Source: Saccoglossus kowalevskii (Eukaryota; Hemichordata; Enteropneusta; Harrimaniidae). Taken from it: a stretch of DNA of 15,520 bases. The notes under the pieces are model-generated. The model did not search any database. It saw nothing but the letters and a program-made list of their open reading frames with translations, and was not told where the DNA came from. The translations under genes and the position numbers were made by a program. Positions 8,236 through 15,520 of the stretch are shown piece by piece. Numbering within the stretch: the stretch's first letter is position 1; each line of letters begins with the position of its first letter. The stretch is from contig NW_003126883.1 in the NCBI RefSeq assembly GCF_000003605.2, forward strand, positions 1,696,809 to 1,712,328, in the 5' to 3' direction.

Positions 8236-9487
8236 TTTAAAGACATAAAATTGGTTACAGTTGCATTTTTATAAAAGTAGATAAACGCTGCTGGTTTTAA
8301 TTTATGCATGTGTATTGTAGAAAATAATTAAAATGAAAAAAAAAATATATCTGGATATCAAGATGGATAATTATGAATAAAGCGATGCGTGCATTGAGAT
8401 GTTTCCCATGATGCATCTCTCTGGTGTGAACAATAGAGTGATTAACTCCTACTCACCTCAGATGTCATCATCAGTCATGTTATCACCTTTTCATACACAC
8501 AGGCATTATTTTTTTAAAGAGGGATAGCTGGAGAGAATATTCCCCGAGTGTAATCACCTATACACAGATAAAACAGTAATAGCACTACTACACTAAATTT
8601 ACCAATTGTGTTATTTTGTATTTGGACCAACATCCCTTGTCTGGATGGAGATACCAAGATGAAAAGCCGAGTCATACGTTTTGAGATTGAAGTATGAGCT
8701 GGTTGGTAATTTGATCTTAATTGAACTCTGTTTAATTTAATTTTATGCAAATGTTTATGTTTTATCTAAGTGAAATTATTAAGGGATAAAAGAAATGTAC
8801 ACTTTGAGGTTTTGAGATTACATGGTGCTAACAAAACCATCTGGGATAGTCTGACATTGATCAATATTGAGACAGTTTGGGGTTTGAGATGAATGCAGAG
8901 ATGTGATCACTGAAGTGGGACAAAAACAGTGTTACAGTTTTAAACTTAGGCAAAGCTATAATGAGACAAACTATGATTGATGGACAAAAGCAATAAACAA
9001 AAGTATCATCAACAATTTGCCAGTGAGGGCGATTTCCATAAAACCACCTGTTTGAATCAAAGAGATAGCAATTGACACTCAAGTTCAACATTATGCTGAA
9101 TTGGATATATAGATTGGGGTCCCTCACCAATAATTATAATCCTAATCCTGTTCCTGTTCCTTCAGTGTCCCTCCTCCATTTTAATTGTCATTGGGAGGGT
9201 AGACTGTTAAGTGTTAGGATTAGTGGTGAGAGAGAGGAGTTGGGGGTCCATAAGAAACTCTTTTCCAAATATGTACCATAGGCATAACAGGCAATAACTT
9301 AATTCCATTTTTAACATTTACTTTGAGGTACAACATAATACCAAGAAAGCTGCACCTACTTCATCTCCAACAACGTACACGCACAGTTTTTTTCAACCTT
9401 ATCGGTTCTTCATTCAATTTTTATTTTGTGTAACATGACATGAATTTTAGAAGCTGGGACTAGAAGACTGGGCTTTGTGATAAGCTA
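8236..9487. other. Non-coding stretch, no firm gene
   Basis: It contains a 78-codon (8514–8750) and an 89-codon (8861–9130) minus-strand frame, the latter with one hydrophobic segment, and a 69-codon plus frame. None has a coherent set of splice and poly(A) signals. An imperfect fold-back lies at about 9118–9235. Confidence 0.4.
9118..9235 (+). repeat. Imperfect fold-back with pyrimidine- and purine-rich halves
   Basis: The left half carries CCTCACCAAT, CCTAATCC and CCCTCCTCC. The right half carries GGGAGGG, GGATTAG and GGTGAG, which pair with it in nested order. The left half ends in CCTGTTCCTTCAG, which would pass as an acceptor, but the open frame after it is not convincing. Confidence 0.4.
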
Positions 9488-9598
9488 ATGACAATATATA
9501 ATGTGCTATTCCAGCCTCAACCAGGCACAATCAAACATCCGGTCCCCGAAATTTCTCCAGTGGTTTCGGCCTCCCCATTGATTCTGTGGCAAACTTAC

Positions 9599-9750
9599 CC
9601 GGGGTACAAGTTGGTTCTTTACTTGGTGTAAATTCCGGGTAGATAGGACAACCCATTTTACCAATGATCTTCATTTTCTAGTTCATCAGTTGAATTGAAT
9701 ACCTAAACTTATTACGGGTAGAGAAATATCTCTATTTTCAGTGAAATCAT
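9599..9750 (-). CDS. Candidate exon on minus with strong splice sites; possible 5' UTR plus first codons (partial)
   Basis: Read on minus, TTTTTTTTATTGCAG ends just before 9750 and GG|GTAAGT begins at 9598, giving a 152-base exon with near-consensus signals at both ends. An ATG at 9674–9672 (A at –3) opens a frame after an in-frame TAG two codons upstream. It reads MKIIGKMGCPIYPEF, TPSKEPTCTPG and reaches the donor after 25 codons plus one base. Unspliced, the same frame runs 47 codons to TGA at 9533–9531. The opposite strand also has a 47-codon frame from ATG 9488 to TAA 9631, so openness alone does not settle the strand; the splice sites favour minus. The CpG-rich island at 10.8–11.3 kb lies upstream in this orientation and could be its promoter. 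The product is not recognised. Cys/Pro content gives no family hint. Confidence 0.4.
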
Positions 9751-9757
9751 CTGCAAT

Positions 9758-9788
9758 AAAAAAAACTTAAAATTGTTATTTGCACATG
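9758..9788 (+). repeat. Left copy of a 30-bp direct repeat flanking the tandem array
   Basis: An A-run, then ACTTAAAATT, three differing bases, and ATTTGCACATG. It matches 10601–10631. The two copies are 843 bases apart and enclose the 106-bp array. Confidence 0.6.
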
Positions 9789-9959
9789 GGATGAGCCAGG
9801 ACAGATATTCAATAGTTCCAGCAGAAAAATCTTTTTATAGGCGAAAATAAATTTCGTGCTTATTATTATGTAAAAAATGTGCTTTTATTGATTTCAGATA
9901 ACTGATTTTGAAACAATAAAATGTATAATATAAAAGACACTGAAAACGACATAGTTCCT

Positions 9960-10470
9960 GTCAATAATTTAATGCACTTGACATATTGAAATCATAAATC
10001 ACTGTAAGATCTATGGAAACAGTTTCAGGCTAAATTAAACTGGCTGCCAGGTGGCCATTTTGAACAAAACAAAATCAAGGGCATATACGGTATATGTTTA
10101 ACGATATAGTGTCTGAGCACCAGCATTGAATATAGTTGATAACAGCAGAACGGAAAATGAAAGGATGACAGTTGGCCACATTTGATAAGATCACAAAATG
10201 AAATTCAGGTGCATATATCACTAGTGATTAGTAAACCGAAATTGAATATAATTGGAAACAGATGCAAATGGATGTCAGATGGCATTATTTGATCAAATGT
10301 AAAGCAAAATTCAGGTGCATATATATCTAGTGATTAGTAAACCAAAATTGAATACAATTGGAAACAGATGCAAATGGATGTCAGATGGCATTATTTGATC
10401 AAATGCAAAGCAAAATTCAGGTGCATATATATCTAGTGATTAGTGCACTAATGTTGAATATAATTAGTCC
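9960..10470 (+). repeat. Tandem array with a 106-bp period
   Basis: ATTCAGGTGCATATAT starts at 10203, 10309 and 10415, exactly 106 bases apart. The unit also carries TTGGAAACAGATGCAAATGG, ATGTCAGATGGCATTATTTG and CTAGTGATTAGT. The unit ending at about 10310 and the one ending at about 10416 are nearly identical. Earlier units (about 9985–10080 and 10085–10210) are more diverged and one is longer (about 130 bases). So the array is old, with one recent local duplication. No coding frame. Confidence 0.8.
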
Positions 10471-10509
10471 ATGGCAATATGAATTATTGGTATCAACGAG
10501 AGGTACTAA

Positions 10510-10591
10510 TCATGGAGAATTTCCTTAGAAACATATATATATAATATATATCATGGAGAATTTCCTTAGAAACATATATATATAATATATA
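10510..10591 (+). repeat. Perfect 41-bp tandem duplication
   Basis: The unit begins TCATGGAGAATTTCCTTAGA and continues with AAC and an AT-dinucleotide stretch. Copies at 10510–10550 and 10551–10591 are identical by eye. A very recent event. Confidence 0.9.
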
Positions 10592-10785
10592 TTATAATTC
10601 AAAAAAACTTAAAATTATGATTTGCACATGTGACTATTATATATGTATATATAATGCACAAGATCAAATTTGACAAATATGGAGCATTGCGACAACTAAT
10701 TTTTCTACATTTTCCTATATTTCTAAAATGACATCCAGTGAGATTTTCTGTATATATAAAATATATTTTTGAAATGCAGTCCCTC
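10592..10785. other. AT-rich spacer
   Basis: TA-dinucleotide-rich sequence containing the right 30-bp direct repeat (10601–10631). The 66-codon minus-strand frame that ends here is AT-driven beyond its first few codons. Confidence 0.5.
10601..10631 (+). repeat. Right copy of the 30-bp direct repeat
   Basis: AAAAAAACTTAAAATT, then ATGATTTGCACATG. See the left copy at 9758–9788. Confidence 0.6.
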
Positions 10786-11345
10786 ACCCCCTTGGCCATT
10801 TTCGCCGATTTTTAGTCGCCGGAGTGATTCACGTTCAAAATTTTGGTTCTCCCGGCGTCTCTAATAAATACTCTATCTAACCGCTGAACTGAATTAGCTA
10901 AATTATGAAAAAATCATAGAAGATTGGGCGGAAATCGGTCGTTTTTGGCCTCAACGTTTTTTTTTTTGCTCGGAAACGCAAAGGTGATAAGACTCGATTT
11001 TCAAGAACGCAGATCGCTCGGATCGGGCGGTTTCTATTGTTTTGAGTCTGTTGTGTGTCTAGAAACATGAAGATTGATGATTGGATTGCTGGCCGGGATA
11101 GATGTATTTAGTGTTCATTTCTATGCAGTATATGTCTACACTTGCGATTCTCAATTTTGATGTGTAAAATCATATCGCTGATATGGGCGGCGACGGCCGA
11201 CAGATTGTTTTGGTTCTGTGGCTCTCTTGGTATGGGCAACTGATTTTTAGCTTTTTGTATATACCACCCAGGCACTGACAACAAGTAAGTAAACGGGCCG
11301 GGACATAGTCAACATGGGACTCTGAAGGCCCGGAGAATACGTCAT
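10786..11345. promoter_or_regulatory. CpG island-like region, probable promoter (direction uncertain)
   Basis: I count roughly 30 CpG in about 550 bases, near or above the number expected from base content, while the rest of the window is CpG-poor. GGGCGG boxes lie at 10926–10931, 11025–11030 and 11185–11190, and ATTGG (inverted CCAAT) at 10923–10927 and 11080–11084. The region is not coding in any frame. On plus, CAA|GTAAGT at 11285 is a strong donor, so the island may contain a 5' UTR exon ending at 11284. On minus, an ATG in good context (AAAATGGCC, 10799–10797) is followed four codons later by a donor-like GGG|GTGAGG. A gene on either side, or both, is possible. A young transposon is the main alternative. 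T11 at 10957–10967. Confidence 0.5.
11281..11290 (+). other. Strong 5' splice site
   Basis: ACAA|GTAAGT at the downstream edge of the CpG island. It matches the donor consensus at +1 to +6. No convincing next exon was found; TTAATTTGCAG ending at 11603, followed by a 31-codon open stretch, is the nearest acceptor. Confidence 0.35.
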
Positions 11346-11890
11346 TACAATCTCATGCTTCCGAACAATCCAATATTTATGCTGGATAACAAAGCATACT
11401 GTCTACGATATATTGCAAAATGGGAATAACATACCTATACAACCGTTGTTGATTGTTTTGTGTTCTTGGAATTTCGTAAAAACAAACAACTGATAACAAT
11501 CGACAAAACAAAAACACTTCACAAGAAAAAGATACTGTGGAAACTCATTACAAATGTAAATACAAAATAAATGTCAGTGAATACAATATTTATTAATTTG
11601 CAGCCTCCAGTTCACAGCCTCTAATATTGCAAAACCGTTGTAAACTGAACTTCAAATCTCATCAGGATTTCCACATGAAGTTACACAGATAGAAAACTAA
11701 AGCAATATTAAGACAAGGAAAAATAATTTTTTGTCAAGGCTATCATACTAAATTCTCTTATTTTGGGGGTATTTTTGTGAGTGTACATGTATCTATAAAA
11801 TTATAAAAACCTAAATTGTAATCATAGTACAAATGTAAAGTAAACAAAATTATCTAGTGATTTTGGATTTGTTGGAAAAGTAGCCGAAAA
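11346..11890. other. Non-coding, little structure
   Basis: AT-rich. An acceptor-like TTAATTTGCAG ends at 11603, and one frame after it stays open to about 11690. That is too little for a call. Confidence 0.4.
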
Positions 11891-11915
11891 GCAGTGACAT
11901 GGTCTAATTGGTGGT

Positions 11916-11968
11916 GGGAATTGCCAAGGCAGTTTATAAAACAAGCCGGTAGACTGGTTGGCAATCCC
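11916..11968 (+). repeat. Inverted repeat, 11-bp stem with one bulge
   Basis: GGGAATTGCCAA at 11916–11927 pairs with TTGGCAATCCC at 11958–11968 across a 30-base loop. It lies inside a 74-codon plus frame (11894–12118) which I read as non-coding repeat sequence. Confidence 0.5.
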
Positions 11969-11984
11969 CTCCGCTCAAAAACAA

Positions 11985-12690
11985 GCAACATGTTTTTGGC
12001 TGTTGCCATGGTAGGACATGAACGTGAAGCTGGCGTCGTTTTATTACTAAAACCGGGCCCGTATACGAAGTTCGTAATAAACTTTCAGTCTTTAGAAGTC
12101 ACTTTATTTTATTGCTAGGACGTATTCTGCTGTTAAATTTATTATTTCCAAATATTTTGCAATAGTATTTTCTAGATTGAAGGCAGCATTTACAGTTTAT
12201 TCAAAGTTGCGTTGGGATTTAATTAATACGTTGATATAGTGTAACAATGTAAAAAACATGATCATATGAACACTGCTATTACAAGACTGGTAGGAGGTAA
12301 TAAATTGGGACGAAAGTATTTAAAAATCAGTTTTTGGCTGTATGAACAAAATCAGCCAAGCCAAAAAAAAAAACACAGAGTAGTTAAAAGCCGTTGCTGG
12401 TGAAAAGTTATCCAAACTTTGAGGTAAAGTTTCTCGGTAATGAAAAAAGAGAAAGATAGTAACTTTGTGCCCACACTCAAGCTGAGTAGAATGAGCTATG
12501 TCTGAGGTGTTTTATCCCAAATTTGTAGGAGATACATTTGGCGCGAAGCTATCCAAAAACAGTTTTTGGCTGTTGCTATGGCTACAGTGGGCCACATTTT
12601 TTTTTTTAGATTTTTCCTAATTAGTAGGGTGACCTGCCTGCCAAGTTTGAGCGCAATTGGTCAAGCCAAAAAAATCACAGAAAAAATAAT
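11985..12690 (+). repeat. Three fragments of one dispersed repeat
   Basis: GTTTTTGGCTGTTGCCATGG at 11992, CAGTTTTTGGCTGT at 12328 and CAGTTTTTGGCTGTTGCTAT at 12560 share a core. The second and third also share a CAAGCCAAAAAAA..CACAGA block (about 12356 and 12662). The second looks like the third with its middle deleted. The third begins with the 17-base palindrome CCAAAAACAGTTTTTGG (12553–12569). Non-coding. Confidence 0.55.
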
Positions 12691-12739
12691 ACGTGAAACC
12701 ACTGGAAATGACACACATGTAAACGCACATAAGTGATTA

Positions 12740-12810
12740 TAAGGGCAATCCTAGTGGAGCGGATCGCCAAATGCGATATTTAAGGGCAATCCTAGCGGAT
12801 CGCATTGCCA
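12740..12810 (+). repeat. CpG-bearing 41-bp tandem pair with internal dyad symmetry
   Basis: TAAGGGCAATCCTAG starts at 12740 and again at 12781. Copy one continues TGGAGCGGATCGCCAAATGC, and copy two CGGATCGCATTGCC. In copy two, GGCAAT and ATTGCC are perfect ends of a 25-base hairpin. In copy one, GGCAATCC pairs with GGATCGCC with one mismatch. Confidence 0.6.
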
Positions 12811-14026
12811 ATAGTGAACAAAAATTTTCGTAAATATTACTGACCGCAAACGCTCATCGCGAAGTGTCTTGTTACTACATCACAAAAATATATCTTACCT
12901 ATACATTAAAATTATTTGACGTTGAAAAGCAGGCTTGGCAAAAGTCTTAAAATAAAAAAAATAACTATGCTGCAAATAAAGGTTTATAACACTATTATAA
13001 AATAAAATAAAAATATTTCAAATTTATAAGACCATTGCCTTTCATAAGTAAGATGTGTAATTATACTGATAAATTGAAAATCAAAGGTGTGATATTTTAA
13101 TAAATTATCTAATGTACAAACAACTTAAGTAGTATTGATATGGGTTATATTACTTCTTGGATGTAGGGGAAGATTTGAAATCAACCTTCTGTCATATTAT
13201 ATGGCAATGTGTCATACACAGCTCATCATTTCCCCCGACTCATCAACATGTATTTTTTTTTTTATTCATTTAGTGTCTCATAAATTACCAACCACATGAC
13301 CAATCTTATTTTTAAACCATTTTGTATTTAAGTAGAATAAGGATTTGTGAAATTATAATGGAAATAAAACAGGCATATCTTTAAAATATGTGAAAATATA
13401 TGTAGCCCTGTGTGTTAACCAAAAAAGCTAATTATCTCGTAGTTAATTCTAAAATGTGTATTGACTCTATTCCTACAATTATCCACATAGATATAAAAAC
13501 ATATATGAGCATAACTGTTGAATTGCGCAAGGTACTGATTCAACCAGTCCAGCACACACAGACCTTTCCAATGATACCACGCATAATTAGCACCCACAGT
13601 TAGGACCAAAATCTGCAAAAAATAGATATGGCTCCATGGACGAATTGGTCATTGGTATCACAGAAAAAATGTCCAGGAATAAATTATTGGTTCATGTACA
13701 TGCTCTTGTGTTTGTGTCATAAATGATAGTAATAATGGTACAGTTTTAGTAAAAGTAAATTTATTGACTTCATACAGTCTATGGTGAAATCAGGGCATAA
13801 AAGGAATCACTATATAATAGAATTATGATGTATGATGGGTTAGACATAGATTTGAAAATGACGCAACTAATGGTGTTTTGGTTTCAGTGGGATTACTAAG
13901 AATCAACTCAAGACATTAGATTTGTTTCTTTCCAACTGAAACAACAAGACACAATTTCAATACATAGACATGAAGTTTATTGCAAATCACTTCCCAGGAG
14001 ATTTTAACATATCATGAAACAAGAAA

Positions 14027-14053
14027 TGAGCATACCCTCCCTGTGGATGCTCA
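14027..14053 (+). repeat. Hairpin TGAGCAT/ATGCTCA
   Basis: A 7-bp perfect stem, extended by CC–GG after a one-base bulge, around a short pyrimidine-rich loop. Confidence 0.5.
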
Positions 14054-14108
14054 GTTCTTTCCTTTTAGTGTTAATAAACTATTAGTAATGCCAAAACAAC
14101 CATAAATC

Positions 14109-14143
14109 ACCAGGGTGTGAAATAATAGATTCACACCAATGGT
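14109..14143 (+). repeat. Hairpin, 12 paired positions
   Basis: ACCA, one base, GGTGTGAA, an 8-base loop, TTCACACC, two bases, TGGT. The inner 8-bp stem is perfect and the outer 4 bp pair across a small internal loop. It is the most stable short hairpin I saw in the window. Confidence 0.6.
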
Positions 14144-14978
14144 CATAAAGGCAATTAATCACAGAATATGATGAATGTATGGCTAGTGAAATCATGATAT
14201 GCATCAATGAGAGTCATTAAGAGACTTGACCTAAACTACAAATGCGAGAAGGTCAATATTACTATAAATGTTTACACAGGGCCTAATATTATTTATAAAG
14301 AAGGAAATGTCTTGAATTTTTATCTTGATCATATTATTAGATGGTGCAGAAAAGGCAAGCTTAAATGGACTTTTTTTACTGCAAATGACAGAAGCAGGAT
14401 AAGTTCTTCATATAAAACATACTACAGTAATACCTCCATTATAGGAAGATGATGGTCACAGCTGAGTGTTCAAACGAAATTATTAAAGAATTGTGTAAAT
14501 AAACAATGCACTTGATCAGTATGTGTAAATGTTTGTATATACTAGTACTGCTTTGAGCATATCACAACACAGTCTGATGACTGACACCTTGATATGTGTG
14601 CTATATGAACGAAAATTTAAGTGTTGTTTTTTGTATTAAGATTATTCATGACCACCCTTCAAGAAGAAGATACTAGTTAAAAATTAATTAAATATTGCAT
14701 TTACCTTTTCACCACTAGTTCCGTCTTTTCATCACAAATTTACAAAATAGTCCCATGTATAGTCTGCACTTTCCTTCAGAAGATTGGGACAAAGACAGCC
14801 AAATTGTTTGAGTAAAAACTGAAAATTGCCTCAAATTTTGTCTGTTGACTCCAAAATAAGGGTTCATTTTTAGAAATATTGAAGAATATAAGAAAAATGG
14901 GAAGAAAAACCCTTGGCGAGAAAGTCTGGTGGTGAAAATGTTAAAAGTTGATTTAGATCGAAAAAACATCCTCCGACT

Positions 14979-15092
14979 CTTGACTAGAAAAAAGGTTACC
15001 TAACTAGGTATATGATGCTATCACTTGACTTGAAAACTGGTCACCTTACAGTATTTAGGTATTTGATGGTGTCACTTGACTCGAAAATGCGC
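14979..15092 (+). repeat. 51-bp minisatellite, two full units plus a degenerate third
   Basis: AGGTATATGATGCTATCACT at 15006 and AGGTATTTGATGGTGTCACT at 15057, each followed by TGACT(T/C)GAAAA. The period is 51 bases. CTTGACTAGAAAA at 14979 is a third, partial unit 45 bases before its next counterpart. Confidence 0.7.
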
Positions 15093-15520
15093 CGTGAATT
15101 AGATGATCTATGAATGAATCACTTATACACTGAGCAACTTATATTACAGGTAGGAATGGGAATACAGGTCAAGTAGAGGCAATTGGGTATTGATTCTATT
15201 ACACAGTAAATTTCACCAGTACAACAGTAAAAGCATCAGGCAATTTTCAAAAGATTTTCACTATTTGGAGCACATTCAATAGGTTTTTGGTCAAATTATA
15301 TTATATTTTACATCTTATCAGAGTGTTTCAAACAGGGCAAATATTGTACAAGTGAAAATAAATATGTACTAAAACATATTTAAAATAACAATAGGACATT
15401 TTGTGCTTCTGACGTAAACATTACTTTGTAGTCAAGACTTTAACAACATTTTAAAACTCATCCTTATTCCTGAAAAAATGTTTACTCTGCGATACAACTA
15501 CTTAAGAATGCAGATTATGA
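15093..15520. other. Nothing recognised to the window end
   Basis: AT-rich, stops in all frames, no clear repeat. CTTATATTACAG ends at 15149 like an acceptor, but the sequence after it closes quickly in the frames I read. Confidence 0.4.

Larger units (their letters stand above)
12811..14978. other. Long AT-rich stretch without a supported gene
   Basis: Overlapping frames on both strands at 13412–13618 and frames at 14207–14452 (plus) and 14715–14969 (minus) are of the size expected by chance and lack splice context. Two hairpins are annotated separately. Confidence 0.45.

Noticed and set aside
8861-9130. 89-codon minus-strand frame with one hydrophobic segment
   Set aside because: At about one third G+C, roughly a couple of frames of this length are expected by chance in 15.5 kb over six frames. 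There is no coherent splice or poly(A) context.
11894-12118. 74-codon plus frame beginning with a Trp-rich stretch
   Set aside because: It lies across an inverted repeat and a dispersed-repeat fragment, so it is best read as repeat sequence.
13412-13618. Frames of 63 and 67 codons on opposite strands
   Set aside because: They overlap almost fully, with no splice context. A chance pair.
14207-14452. 81-codon plus frame
   Set aside because: Composition follows the AT-rich background, with no acceptor, donor or poly(A) signal at fitting places.
1-15520. tRNA genes, CRISPR array, bacterial operon or viral genome
   Set aside because: No box A/B pair with a cloverleaf, no regularly spaced identical short repeats with unique spacers, no ribosome-site-led gene runs, and no polymerase or capsid-like frames were seen.

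Overview
The window looks like animal nuclear DNA. It is AT-rich (about one third G+C by eye), poor in CpG outside a few islands, and without long reading frames. It carries GT–AG splice signals, AATAAA signals, diverged dispersed repeats and MITE-like elements. There is no bacterial gene layout, no rRNA or tRNA that I can see, and no CRISPR array. The repeat style (degenerate units of 100–160 bp, one ending in GACAGAC repeats) reminds me of marine invertebrate genomes, but I cannot name a species or phylum.

Region by region. (1) 1–2700: probable 3' end of a plus-strand gene. An exon at 326–432 and a terminal exon at 2516–2617 share a compatible phase across a 2.1 kb intron, with AATAAA 51 bases after the stop. 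The intron holds a dispersed repeat (about 720–1080), a minus-strand cysteine-rich open frame (1482–1646) and one arm of an inverted repeat that brackets the last exon. (2) 2.8–7.9 kb: mostly non-coding, with two related MITE-like elements (3201–3348 and 3531–3717), a degenerate tandem array (4860–5480) with its tail to 5735, and short inverted repeats. (3) 7945–8187: a possible terminal exon on plus with a strong acceptor and a nearby AATAAA. (4) 9.5–11.35 kb: a well-bounded candidate exon on minus (9599–9750), a 106-bp tandem array with a perfect 41-bp duplication, and then a CpG-rich promoter-like island (about 10786–11345) with three GGGCGG boxes. The island could drive a gene in either direction. 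(5) 11.35–15.52 kb: non-coding, with repeat fragments, small hairpins and a 51-bp minisatellite.

No product is recognised with confidence. The coding calls rest on splice-site shape, phase and composition, not on homology. At this base composition I estimate that a few ATG-started frames of 80–90 codons arise by chance in 15.5 kb, so length alone was not used as evidence. No self-contained new biological system is evident. The most useful leads are the two-exon gene end, the CpG island with its flanking exon signals, and the cysteine-rich frame.
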